Assembly (NCBI GenBank): GCA_945865365.1
Contig: CAMBDL010000013.1
Coordinates: 1-45,222, forward strand
Direction of reading: 5' to 3'
DNA: 45,222 nt
Source of the DNA: Streptomyces griseus
GTDB taxonomy: Bacteria; Actinomycetota; Actinomycetes; Nanopelagicales; Nanopelagicaceae
Both the position numbers and the translations under genes were made by a program. Of the stretch, positions 8,381 through 14,933 are shown piece by piece (within the stretch, counting starts at the first letter, position 1; each line of letters starts with the position of its first letter). The notes below the pieces were generated by a model. It was not told where the DNA came from. It saw only the letters and a program-made list of their open reading frames with translations, and did not search any database.

Positions 8381-8868
8381 CTCACATATTCCTGTGCTGA
8401 TGCTTCAACTATCCGATGTGATTCTCGATCAATAAAAGTTACAGTTAATCGAATTCGGCCATCTGCGGATAAACATGGCTGATTGCTACATTCATAGTGA
8501 GTGTTAAGGCTTTTTATCTCCTCGTTGCTCAGCCCCAGTTGAGTGGCGATTATTGATAATGCTTGAGCCGAAACTACGCGTCCAGCATGATCGCTATCGC
8601 TTGCAACATAGGCACGTAATCCTTCACGAGCCATCACACGCGCGATCTCTTCATTTCCACTCACTGATGCAAAGTGATTCACATACATAAAAATGGGTAT
8701 AAAGAGTGGAATAGCTAGTACAACAAACTCAACAATTGCACTCCCTGTTTCGGCCCTATATTTATTCCAGAGCGTGGCGTGCATAGACTGAACTTCGTCA
8801 TTGGAGGGTGCTTCCTCTCCTGTGCGAGCATTTATCTTTTCTCGTATGTGCTTATTTGGCGATTTCAT
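8368..8868 (-). CDS. TadE-like pseudopilin
   Basis: A 166-residue protein. After ~35 polar residues comes the TadE motif RAETGSAIVEFVVLAIPLFIPIF (about 40-62). It combines the G-S-A-x-V-E-F prepilin-like processing region, including the Glu five residues into the hydrophobic stretch, with a single TM helix. The extracytoplasmic part has two Cys (HYECSNQPCL) that may form a disulfide. TadE proteins are pseudopilins processed with Flp pilins by the TadV peptidase and help assemble type IVb pili. The start overlaps the stop of the preceding gene (ATGA at 8865-8868), and the stop overlaps the next start, so the three genes are translationally coupled. Confidence 0.85.
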   Translation of the reverse strand: MKSPNKHIREKINARTGEEAPSNDEVQSMHATLWNKYRAETGSAIVEFVVLAIPLFIPIFMYVNHFASVSGNEEIARVMAREGLRAYVASDSDHAGRVVSAQALSIIATQLGLSNEEIKSLNTHYECSNQPCLSADGRIRLTVTFIDRESHRIVEASAQEYVSPWM

Positions 8869-9269
8869 TGATTAACATCTTCCATAATCGCAACTCCTCT
8901 AACATTGGTGGATGGGCTACCTCCAAGAATTTCCATTAATCCAGGAATAATCGATGGCACCATTGAGCGGCGATATGTGACTAACACCTTGATATGCGTG
9001 AAAGGGTCGGGTGAATCGAGTTCAATGACTTGATCAGATGGATTGCTCTGCCCACTGATTGCGCGAGTCGATGCCTGGCTCTGCGCCAAAACCAAATCAC
9101 CATTACGAATATTTGTTGCGATTATTATTTGAATACCGGTCAGAAATAAAATCAGCAATGGGATTAAGACCATGGCACTTTCTACATTTCCTTGATCTTT
9201 GCGCATTAGAGCTATCGCTCCGGCGAACTTCCTCCTCCTCAATGGCATCAAAGATGTGGCTATAAACAT
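8865..9269 (-). CDS. TadE-like pseudopilin
   Basis: A 134-residue protein with MRKDQGNVESAMVLIPLLILFLTGIQI at about 22-48, a TadE-type D-x-G-x-x-x-E motif running into one TM helix, then a compact extracytoplasmic domain ending VRGVAIMEDVNQ. The ATG at 9269 lies 10 bp after the pilin-like gene and has a GGCGGG Shine-Dalgarno-like run. It is the first of two adjacent TadE-type genes, the usual arrangement in actinobacterial Flp/Tad loci. The 3' end overlaps the next gene by four bases. Confidence 0.82.
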   Translation of the reverse strand: MFIATSLMPLRRRKFAGAIALMRKDQGNVESAMVLIPLLILFLTGIQIIIATNIRNGDLVLAQSQASTRAISGQSNPSDQVIELDSPDPFTHIKVLVTYRRSMVPSIIPGLMEILGGSPSTNVRGVAIMEDVNQ

Positions 9270-9279
9270 GGCACCCGCC

Positions 9280-9513
9280 TTAGCGAATCCCGTTCATGGC
9301 ATCAAGTGAATTCTTTAGAATCGCGGTAAGGCGCGGTGCAGCAATTGTCCAAATCGCTGTTACTAATCCAGTGGTCATCAATACGACAAGCACCCATCCG
9401 GGTACATCACCTTGGTCATTTCGCACACGTGCATAAAAGCTCTTATGTGCACTCGTTAGCTTTCCGCGACATATGATCTCTGCTTTTACAAGATTCGTTC
9501 CAATTGCTTTCAT
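9280..9513 (-). CDS. Flp-type pilin-like small membrane protein (DUF4244-like)
   Basis: A 77-residue protein. A charged N-terminus ends in NDQGDVPGWVLVVLMTTGLV, followed by a hydrophobic helix and a short amphipathic tail (LKNSLDAMNGI). Small proteins with this 'D-x-G-D-V-P-G-W-V-L-V' segment sit just before the TadE genes in Streptomyces-type Tad loci and are taken as the pilin or a pilin-like subunit. The ATG has a strong Shine-Dalgarno (GGAGGATTT-ATG). It is the first gene of a four-gene operon reading to 7766. The motor genes (TadA/B/C) are not adjacent but lie at 31.1-33.7 kb on the other strand. Confidence 0.75.
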   Translation of the reverse strand: MKAIGTNLVKAEIICRGKLTSAHKSFYARVRNDQGDVPGWVLVVLMTTGLVTAIWTIAAPRLTAILKNSLDAMNGIR

Positions 9514-9544
9514 AAATCCTCCAAGGTTGAGTGATGGGTGTGCT

Positions 9545-9574
9545 GGTTGATATGTGTTGGTTGATATGTGTTGG
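9545..9574. repeat. 14-bp direct duplication upstream of the Tad pilin gene
   Basis: GGTTGATATGTGTT occurs at 9545-9558 and 9559-9572, followed by GG. It sits 32 bp upstream of the pilin gene start, in the region where its promoter would lie. It is either a recent slippage duplication or paired binding sites. Confidence 0.7.
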
Positions 9575-9633
9575 AATCTTCTCGTGTGCTTCGTTACGAG
9601 CCGAAAAATCTCTTACGCATGTGTATATCTAAA

Positions 9634-10986
9634 TTATTTCTCTTCCCCACTCCACTGACATGCGCAGCTAGGGTGGCGCGAAAATCGGTGAATAGTTGGA
9701 GCGTAAGGCTCCAAATAATTAAGATGAATTTGTGCACCCATGAGCGTTGACTCACCGGTGTCAATAAATCTCAACGCTGTATGTGCAGCAATCGCTGCAA
9801 CCTGATGTGCAATCGCGATTGGGAACTCCTCGCTTGTGCCCGATGCAGCTGAAAGTCGATTATGAAACTGCCCAAATCTCTCGGCGTCGCCCAATGTTAA
9901 GCAGCGTATGCACGGTGTTCGTGAAGGCCGCACTAGTGGACCACACGTTGCAACTCCACCAGAAAGCTTTCCTACAAAGAGATGATCTTGACTGTCTATA
10001 ACTAAGTGATCAATTAGTTCTTGATCATAACTCCCCACAATTATTCTTAAATTTCGTTCAGGGATTTTTACTGGAACTGGCTTGTGTATGGAGCCAGGGT
10101 GAGATGCCACTGGAAAAAGTGACCACTCACGCGAGAGCTCTTCCAGTCTGCTTTGAAAACCTAGGCCAATATCGCTGGTTCTAAGGGCCCCTGAGCCCAA
10201 ATCGCTATCACTAATACTCTGGTGGCCATGGGCGGCATTTAATGCAAAACGAGTATTAGTGACACCACTTGCCAAGAGAATTGAGAAAAGTAGCGTTGCG
10301 GTACGTGAGCTTCCAAAGATTTCAATACCGAACTCTTGCCGCGTTGAAAGTAGGCCAACTCCTCCATCGGCTACACCATTTAACCACGTTGCCTGGCTTA
10401 ACTCCGGGGCTAGGCGCCGTTGAAGCTGACTATAAGCAGCATCTCGACTCTGATCTTCAGTGTGTGCTGCACGAGATGGAATGGCAGATTGAAATCTATT
10501 GTGCAGAGTAATTTTATTTCGAACGGTATCAAGGAAGTTTGCGGCAAGTAACTCGGCTAAAACTGAATCTATTACATCGATAGGCGCGCATAAAAGTGAA
10601 CTAATCTCTTCTGGAGTATGTATTCCATTGAGTGAGGCGATGATTGCTCTCGCCCCGCCATGAAAAATCTCTATGGCATGACCAGGGCCGGCCACACATA
10701 TCGATTTCTCTTCTGATGAGATTGCCTTACTAATGTAGATCCCATTTTTAAGTCGCGGATACGTCTCATGAAATCGAGAAATCGCGAACTCGCTTGAGTG
10801 CGCACGAGCATCGATCTGCGTGGCATGCATGCTCCTAGAGTCGAGAGCGCGTGAGGAGGCCGTTGTGGTGATAAATGTAGGATCAGATAGATCTGCTCTC
10901 TGATCTAGGCATAGCCCTTGGTTGCTACTATCTAAAGTCGTTGTTGTCTTCATGTAGCAAAGAGTGGGCAACCACTGACACATCAT
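9634..10986 (-). CDS. ThiF/YcaO-cyclodehydratase-associated-type protein (actinobacterial core family)
   Basis: About 440-450 residues. It resembles the family annotated as 'bacteriocin (TOMM) biosynthesis cyclodehydratase domain' or ThiF-like protein that sits beside Zincin_2, YgjP-type peptidase and DUF5679 genes in many actinobacteria. It has an N-terminal winged-helix-like region (about 90-165: RLKNGIYIS, LNGIHTPEEISSLL, LAELLAANFLDTV). A Rossmann-like E1 region follows, with IEIFGSSRTATLLFSILLASGV (about 225-246). It ends with a probable zinc site built from RTPCIRC (about 365) and the C-terminal HPSCACQW. The start is uncertain: tandem ATGs at 10986/10983 and an ATG at 10953 all lack a Shine-Dalgarno. 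No precursor peptide or YcaO gene is nearby, so a RiPP role is not supported. Confidence 0.7.
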   Translation of the reverse strand: MMCQWLPTLCYMKTTTTLDSSNQGLCLDQRADLSDPTFITTTASSRALDSRSMHATQIDARAHSSEFAISRFHETYPRLKNGIYISKAISSEEKSICVAGPGHAIEIFHGGARAIIASLNGIHTPEEISSLLCAPIDVIDSVLAELLAANFLDTVRNKITLHNRFQSAIPSRAAHTEDQSRDAAYSQLQRRLAPELSQATWLNGVADGGVGLLSTRQEFGIEIFGSSRTATLLFSILLASGVTNTRFALNAAHGHQSISDSDLGSGALRTSDIGLGFQSRLEELSREWSLFPVASHPGSIHKPVPVKIPERNLRIIVGSYDQELIDHLVIDSQDHLFVGKLSGGVATCGPLVRPSRTPCIRCLTLGDAERFGQFHNRLSAASGTSEEFPIAIAHQVAAIAAHTALRFIDTGESTLMGAQIHLNYLEPYAPTIHRFSRHPSCACQWSGEEK

Positions 10987-11111
10987 TATGGCGATGGGTA
11001 AAATCTGTGGAGCATGTGAGGTAATAACTACGCACCGTGATATGTACCCTGCCCTGTGTAATCACAGCTGTGCCGCCAAATTCAGGAGAGATAGATGGGA
11101 TTCCTGGCAAG

Positions 11112-11147
11112 GGAAAACCCCACCATGCACTGCACAGTGGGGTTTCC
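11112..11147 (-). terminator. Hairpin terminator after the DUF5679 gene
   Basis: AAACCCCAC at 11115-11123 pairs with GTGGGGTTT at 11137-11145 around a 13-nt loop. In the minus direction the stem ends GGGGTTTTCC, with a short U-run. It sits between the DUF5679 gene and the ThiF-like gene, and its near symmetry could also stop + strand transcripts. Confidence 0.7.
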
Positions 11148-11206
11148 TTAACGCTAGTCGTAGATGCCTTGACCTTAGAAAATCTGGTCGGAGGTACGAA
11201 ATTTAA

Positions 11207-11368
11207 TTACTGAGCTTTGCCAAGGATGCGATTGACTTTGGTGCCACAGACTGGGCAGATGCCCTGTGCCATGCGACGTCCAGAGTCGGAGACCTTTACA
11301 GTTCCCTCGAAATCACGCTTCTCTTTGCATTTCACACAGTAAGCGTCACCTTTGTATGTCTCTGTCAT
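11207..11368 (-). CDS. DUF5679 zinc-ribbon-like small protein
   Basis: A 53-residue protein beginning MTETYKGDAYCVKCKEKRDF and ending ICPVCGTKVNRILGKAQ. The two CxxC pairs (C11/C14 and C38/C41, counted from the ATG) form a rubredoxin/zinc-ribbon knuckle pair. The middle segment EGTVKVSDSGRRMAQG is the family's conserved stretch. DUF5679 proteins are universal in actinobacteria and have no established function. The ATG at 11368 has a strong Shine-Dalgarno (GGAGGAAGACA-ATG). It lies between the YgjP-type peptidase and the ThiF-like gene, the usual neighbourhood, and is followed by a hairpin terminator. Confidence 0.9.
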   Translation of the reverse strand: MTETYKGDAYCVKCKEKRDFEGTVKVSDSGRRMAQGICPVCGTKVNRILGKAQ

Positions 11369-11472
11369 TGTCTTCCTCCACTCCACGCTTGCGATCCCAT
11401 TGGGCCGCTCCCCATATAGGGCAGGCGTTGTTAAGTACGACCATACCCCCAGAATTGGCTATCTGTACCTAC

Positions 11473-12060
11473 CTAATCGCGATTATTTAGGAGTTTTTTC
11501 AGCGCCTCTGGCAGGGCGAGCGCGGTTTCAGCGGCCTCATACCCATCTAAATAGGCAGAGGCCAGCTCGGCCTTGGGGAATCTAGCGAGAAGCTCCTTAA
11601 ACACTGGGCCGTGATCTGAGTGCTCTAAGTGGATCGCCTCATGAAATAGGACGTAGTCGATGGCGAAATCTGGGGCGCCTTTGAGGCGATCAGAGATACG
11701 GATGGTGCGATCCACGCTTGTGCAGGAGCCCCAGCGCTCGCGCATAGCTCTCCATGCCACATCTGCAGGACGAAGTGAAATCTCAGGGGCTAACTCATGG
11801 AGCAGCTCTGAGATACGTGCCGCTAAGGCCGACTCGGTCATCGTCACAGCGGCCTCTTGAGCTCGAATCTTGGCAACCATCTCTGGCACAAGGGCCCGTT
11901 CGTCGGCCTTACTCATTCGTGCAGGAATAGAGACCACAATCCGACCACCAGCTCGGTAGGCCGAGACATTCTTTGTACGGCGACGAGAGCGAATCACGAC
12001 GATCTCCCCCTCAGAGATTCCGGGCAGAGTGGCATCGCGATCTAAGTCAAACTCCTCCAT
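11473..12060 (-). CDS. YgjP/M48-type metallopeptidase
   Basis: A 195-residue member of the YgjP-like (WLM/SprT-related) zinc peptidase family. The catalytic motif is YVLFHEAIHLEHSDHGPVF (about residues 135-153), with HExxH and a downstream His as the third zinc ligand. The preceding WRAMRERWGSCTSVDRTIRIS is the family's strongest signature. The N-terminal EIVVIRSRRRTKNVSAYRAGGRIVVSIPA strand region is also typical. Substrates are unknown. The ATG lacks a close Shine-Dalgarno. No in-frame ATG, GTG or TTG occurs between it and the upstream in-frame stop at about 12143. A TTGACA-type promoter about 75 bp upstream gives it its own transcript. Confidence 0.85.
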   Translation of the reverse strand: MEEFDLDRDATLPGISEGEIVVIRSRRRTKNVSAYRAGGRIVVSIPARMSKADERALVPEMVAKIRAQEAAVTMTESALAARISELLHELAPEISLRPADVAWRAMRERWGSCTSVDRTIRISDRLKGAPDFAIDYVLFHEAIHLEHSDHGPVFKELLARFPKAELASAYLDGYEAAETALALPEALKKLLNNRD

Positions 12061-12140
12061 GGACTCACGGTATCCCTCAGCAATGGTTTTCTTAGAAACC
12101 TCAACTACGTGTTGAGAGATTTTCCTTTTTAAAAACTCTC

Positions 12141-12168
12141 ATTACACGAGAAAAAAGAGTTTTGTCAA
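12141..12168 (-). promoter_or_regulatory. Sigma-70-type promoter for the YgjP-type peptidase gene
   Basis: On the minus strand TTGACA (12168-12163), 16 nt, TGTAAT (12146-12141). Five of six -10 bases match TATAAT, and the -35 is perfect. Transcription would start near 12134, leaving a ~70-nt leader that contains a CTCAAC/GTTGAG hairpin (12100-12116). It is divergent from the candidate RNA promoter at 12181-12209. Confidence 0.6.
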
Positions 12169-12180
12169 TCCGCAGTTCAG

Positions 12181-12209
12181 TTGATTCTCAGGCAAATAAG
12201 AATTACGTT
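12181..12209 (+). promoter_or_regulatory. Promoter of candidate small RNA
   Basis: TTGATT (12181-12186), 17 nt, TACGTT (12204-12209). The predicted start at about 12216 falls one base before the first base of a 12-bp stem. Confidence 0.55.
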
Positions 12210-12215
12210 ACAACC

Positions 12216-12292
12216 ACGAACTCCTCGGATAACCGTTCTTTATCAGCAAGGGGAAGGCTGATACAGAATGAGCGCCCGGGGAGTTCGCTTTT
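12216..12292 (+). ncRNA. Candidate free-standing structured small RNA (unnamed)
   Basis: A ~77-nt stretch with no gene around it on this strand. The outer stem CGAACTCCTCGG (12217-12228) pairs fully with CCGGGGAGTTCG (12276-12287), one pair being U-G. After a symmetric internal loop, an inner hairpin TTCT-T-TATCAGC (12236-12247) pairs with GCTGATA-C-AGAA (12257-12268), leaving the apical loop AAGGGGAAG. A CTTTTC run follows the outer stem. Together with the matching promoter just upstream this looks like a complete RNA gene with its own terminator. I do not recognise it as SRP RNA, 6S or 6C RNA. The G-rich apical loop resembles a Shine-Dalgarno sequence. Confidence 0.55.
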
Positions 12293-12341
12293 CATCTGAG
12301 CTTTAGGCTCTCTCATAAAGTGACGCTCGCTAGCAAAGAGT

Positions 12342-13664
12342 TTAGAGTGATGAAAGATCATCTGGAATTTCGATACTGCCTAAGTAAGCCTCTGGCGTTA
12401 ATAAATCCTCTGCACTGGGCAAAATGCCGCTCCAAATCTGATCTCTTTTTTCAGTATCACATGATTCACTCACAGTGTTCCAAAAAGCGGTTGCTTCCCT
12501 TGCCAGCTTTGGAGAAACATGTAAGCCAAATAAATTTGCAAAGAGTTGTTGCGTTGGTGCAGATGTAGCGCGACGACGACGCAGCGTTTCTTGAAGGGCT
12601 GCACAATGTGGAAGTCGATCGCCAGCTGCGCGCATTACTATCGCTTCATTCCATCCATCAACTAATGCAAGTACCGTTTCAAGTTTTGTAAGTGCATCGC
12701 GTTGGGCAGGGGTCTCTTCCGGTGTAAAAATTCCATTATTGAGTGCGACTGCAAAAGTCTCAGGGTTGTTTGGATCAAATCCAGAGTCTGATTCGGATGC
12801 TGCATCAATAGCCTCTTGCGCTTGGCGTTGAATTGCATCGATATCTATGCGAATTCCTTTGCCGTAGTCAGAAACTGCCGCACGAATGTAAGCAACTAGC
12901 CATGGGTTATTAGCAAATAATCTTGCCCCCGCACTTTCTCGCAAGGCATGGAAGATTCGTATCTCGTCCATTGGAATATTTAAATCACTACCCCACTCGT
13001 CAATATTTTGTGAAACTAGTGCTGGGTAGGACTGATCATGCAGTGGAAGTCCCACATCATGAATACCGGTGGCTGATCCCGCCAAGCTTCCAACTGATTG
13101 ACCTAGTTGTGCGGCAAGTAGAGAGCCAATAAATGAGCCGAGCGCAGCAGAAATCATTTCAACCGGTATTGGTAACCCTAACTCTGAATTCTCAGAGTCA
13201 TTCTCGGTGGAGCTCTTGATAAGTTCGGATATTGCAGTTGATAAACCTTGCGCTAATGGTTCAACTAAACTTTGCCACCCATGTAACGTGGTGTCTACCC
13301 AATCGGTGCGTGCAAGAGTTTTATTGCCATTCTCATTCGAGCGTGGAAAGTACGTTGCCTCATCAAGCCACAGATCGGCAATTGATAAGGCCTCTTCAAT
13401 TCGTGCACCATCGTGTGCTCCAATAGGGGCTGAACCTTTAGCGGTCACAAATTTCTTAGCAGTGTCTCGAACAATATTTTTAGGCAACACTTCAGCGTTA
13501 GGTGCAAAACCTATTGGATTAATTCCGATGCTGGCAAACTGCGATTGAATCTGTGCTTGTATGGCCGCCATTTGCTCCATCATGGCTTTGTACTCTGCCG
13601 ACTCTTCGCCGTTATTTTTCTTAGCATCGTCAGAGTCCTCTGGCGTAAAACCCAATGGTGTCAT
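12342..13664 (-). CDS. Zincin_2 / DUF2342 family protein (putative zinc-dependent protease)
   Basis: A 440-residue member of the actinobacterial Zincin_2 (DUF2342) family, a 'putative hydrolase/zinc-dependent protease'. Typical segments are the N-terminal MTPLGFTPED, LSIADLWLDEATYFP (~100), RTDWVDTTLHGWQSLVEPLA (~120), the Gly/Ser-rich GSFIGSLLAAQLGQSVGSLAG helix pair (~180) and the region IPMDEIRIFHALRESAGARLF (~235), followed by the C-terminal GLHVSPKLAREATAFW. The position where I expect a metal-binding His after RESA reads Gly, so catalysis is uncertain. The ATG at 13664 is chosen because GGGAGG stands eight bases before it; an in-frame GTG at 13700 would be upstream of that site. It is divergent from the membrane protein at 13833. 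Confidence 0.82.
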   Translation of the reverse strand: MTPLGFTPEDSDDAKKNNGEESAEYKAMMEQMAAIQAQIQSQFASIGINPIGFAPNAEVLPKNIVRDTAKKFVTAKGSAPIGAHDGARIEEALSIADLWLDEATYFPRSNENGNKTLARTDWVDTTLHGWQSLVEPLAQGLSTAISELIKSSTENDSENSELGLPIPVEMISAALGSFIGSLLAAQLGQSVGSLAGSATGIHDVGLPLHDQSYPALVSQNIDEWGSDLNIPMDEIRIFHALRESAGARLFANNPWLVAYIRAAVSDYGKGIRIDIDAIQRQAQEAIDAASESDSGFDPNNPETFAVALNNGIFTPEETPAQRDALTKLETVLALVDGWNEAIVMRAAGDRLPHCAALQETLRRRRATSAPTQQLFANLFGLHVSPKLAREATAFWNTVSESCDTEKRDQIWSGILPSAEDLLTPEAYLGSIEIPDDLSSL

Positions 13665-13820
13665 GTTGTAATCCTCCCAGTCTTGTAACCTGTTAGCCAC
13701 CAGATTTCTTCCCTCATTGAAGGCTCAATCTTGCCCAGCCATCTCACGCTGCTCTGGATAAATCCCTGTGACCTTTATATCTCAAGCACTCTTTGCGATG
13801 CAGGCAACTCTGTGGCGCGA

Positions 13821-13826
13821 TAGACT
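13821..13826 (+). promoter_or_regulatory. -10 box for a leaderless start
   Basis: TAGACT followed by six bases (CGCACC) and the ATG at 13833. No Shine-Dalgarno is present. Confidence 0.5.
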
Positions 13827-13832
13827 CGCACC

Positions 13833-14078
13833 ATGTCGACAGCTGCAACCGCCCTCATTTGGTGGGTAGTCCCTGCCATGGGCCTACTTGGCGCTATTGG
13901 TTATGTCGTGTGGGTATCCAAGTTTCAAGGAAAGTATCTGCAGGAGACTCAGCGTTCAGTGGGTCAGTTCCAGCGATTCCAAGACTCCCTTCGCGACTCA
14001 CAGGCACGTGATGTAGAAGCAACTCTGAATCCGCCAGCCACGCCGGCCCCTGAAATTAATCCTGACCAACAATCCTAA
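13833..14078 (+). CDS. Small single-pass membrane protein
   Basis: An 81-residue protein with one N-terminal TM helix (ALIWWVVPAMGLLGAIGYVVWV, about 7-28), then a charged helical segment (KFQGKYLQETQRSVGQFQRFQDSLRDSQARD) likely to form a coiled coil on the cytoplasmic side, and a Pro-rich tail. I do not recognise a named family. Its place between the Zincin_2 gene and the S16 protease gene suggests a conserved actinobacterial neighbour. The next gene starts 12 bp downstream, so the two are probably cotranscribed. Confidence 0.7.
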   Translation: MSTAATALIWWVVPAMGLLGAIGYVVWVSKFQGKYLQETQRSVGQFQRFQDSLRDSQARDVEATLNPPATPAPEINPDQQS

Positions 14079-14090
14079 AGTTTTTCTCAC

Positions 14091-14834
14091 GTGCGCTACT
14101 CACCGCTTCCTCGTTTTGTTGTAATAATTCTTACGGTTTTTTTTAGCGTTGCACTTCTCGCACCACTTCCATTTGCAATTGTGATGCCAGGACATGCACA
14201 AAATATTTTTGAGGCAATAATCACAGTAAAAAATCAAAAATCCTATCCAGCGACCGGCCGCCTAGATTTAATGTCGATAAGAGTGACAAATCCTAATTCG
14301 TGGATTATTGGACCGGCGATTCTTTATTCATGGATCAATAGTGATGAGGCTGTCTATCCTCGCTCTGCAATTTACCCCTCGGGAACCACTACGGCTGAGG
14401 CAAAAAAGAGAGCCACTGTAGATATGACAAGCTCGCAAAGTAAGGCGATCTCTGCAGCCCTAACGTATCTGCAGGAACATCCCGAGCTCGCAGTTTCGGC
14501 CACCAGCGTGAATCCGAGCAATATTGCATTTGATGTGAGGCGAACTGGCGGGCCGAGTGGTGGCATGATCTTTGCCCTTGGAGTCATCGAACTACTTACG
14601 CCTTCGGATCTTCTTCATGGCCGCCATATCTCGGGTACTGGCACAATCGCAGCAGATGGCAGGGTTGGGCCGATCGGTGGGATAAATGAGAAGGTTCTAG
14701 CCGCCCACCGCGCTGGAGCAGAGATTTTTCTTGCACCTGCCAGTAATCTGCGCGAAATCTCCCATACTCCACGCGGCTTGAGAATCGTTGCAGTCTCAAC
14801 CCTTGCCGAAGCCGTCGAAGCGATACAGAGATAG
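14091..14834 (+). CDS. Membrane-anchored S16 (Lon-type) Ser-Lys protease lacking PDZ
   Basis: A 247-residue protein starting at GTG. One N-terminal TM anchor (about 8-30, ending PLPFAIVMPG) is followed by a YPATGRLDLMSIRVTNP segment typical of actinobacterial PDZ-S16 proteins. The C-terminal Lon protease fold has the catalytic Ser in GGPSGGM (Ser156) and the catalytic Lys in GGINEKVLAAHRAGA (Lys201). The GTGTIAADGRVGPIGGI strand and the final LRIVAVSTLAEAVEAIQ helix are intact. Homologues known to me are ~340 residues, with a PDZ domain between the N-terminal region and the S16 domain. Here MTSSQSKAISAAL leads almost directly into the protease domain, so PDZ has been lost. UPF0182 follows, as in other actinobacteria. 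Confidence 0.88.
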   Translation: MRYSPLPRFVVIILTVFFSVALLAPLPFAIVMPGHAQNIFEAIITVKNQKSYPATGRLDLMSIRVTNPNSWIIGPAILYSWINSDEAVYPRSAIYPSGTTTAEAKKRATVDMTSSQSKAISAALTYLQEHPELAVSATSVNPSNIAFDVRRTGGPSGGMIFALGVIELLTPSDLLHGRHISGTGTIAADGRVGPIGGINEKVLAAHRAGAEIFLAPASNLREISHTPRGLRIVAVSTLAEAVEAIQR

Positions 14835-14921
14835 CTCTATCTGGCTCTTTGTAGTACCAAGGGCGGCCCGCACAGAGCGTGTCAGAGTATTTGCCGGAAT
14901 GAAGTGGGCTTCTGATTGCGC

Positions 14922-14927
14922 TAGCGT
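14922..14927 (+). promoter_or_regulatory. -10 box for leaderless UPF0182 start
   Basis: TAGCGT followed by six bases and ATG at 14934, supporting a leaderless start there rather than at the ATG at 14928. Confidence 0.45.
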
Positions 14928-14933
14928 ATGAGC

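Noticed and set aside
9634-10986. A RiPP/TOMM biosynthetic gene cluster
   Set aside because: Only the ThiF-like/cyclodehydratase-associated protein is present. No YcaO, precursor peptide or dehydrogenase is nearby, and the same neighbourhood (DUF5679, YgjP-type, Zincin_2) is a housekeeping context in actinobacteria.
12217-12287. The large stem-loop as a simple terminator of the Zincin_2 gene on the minus strand
   Set aside because: In the minus direction it is followed by GTGGTTGTAACG with no U-tract, while on the plus strand it has a promoter upstream and a U-run downstream.
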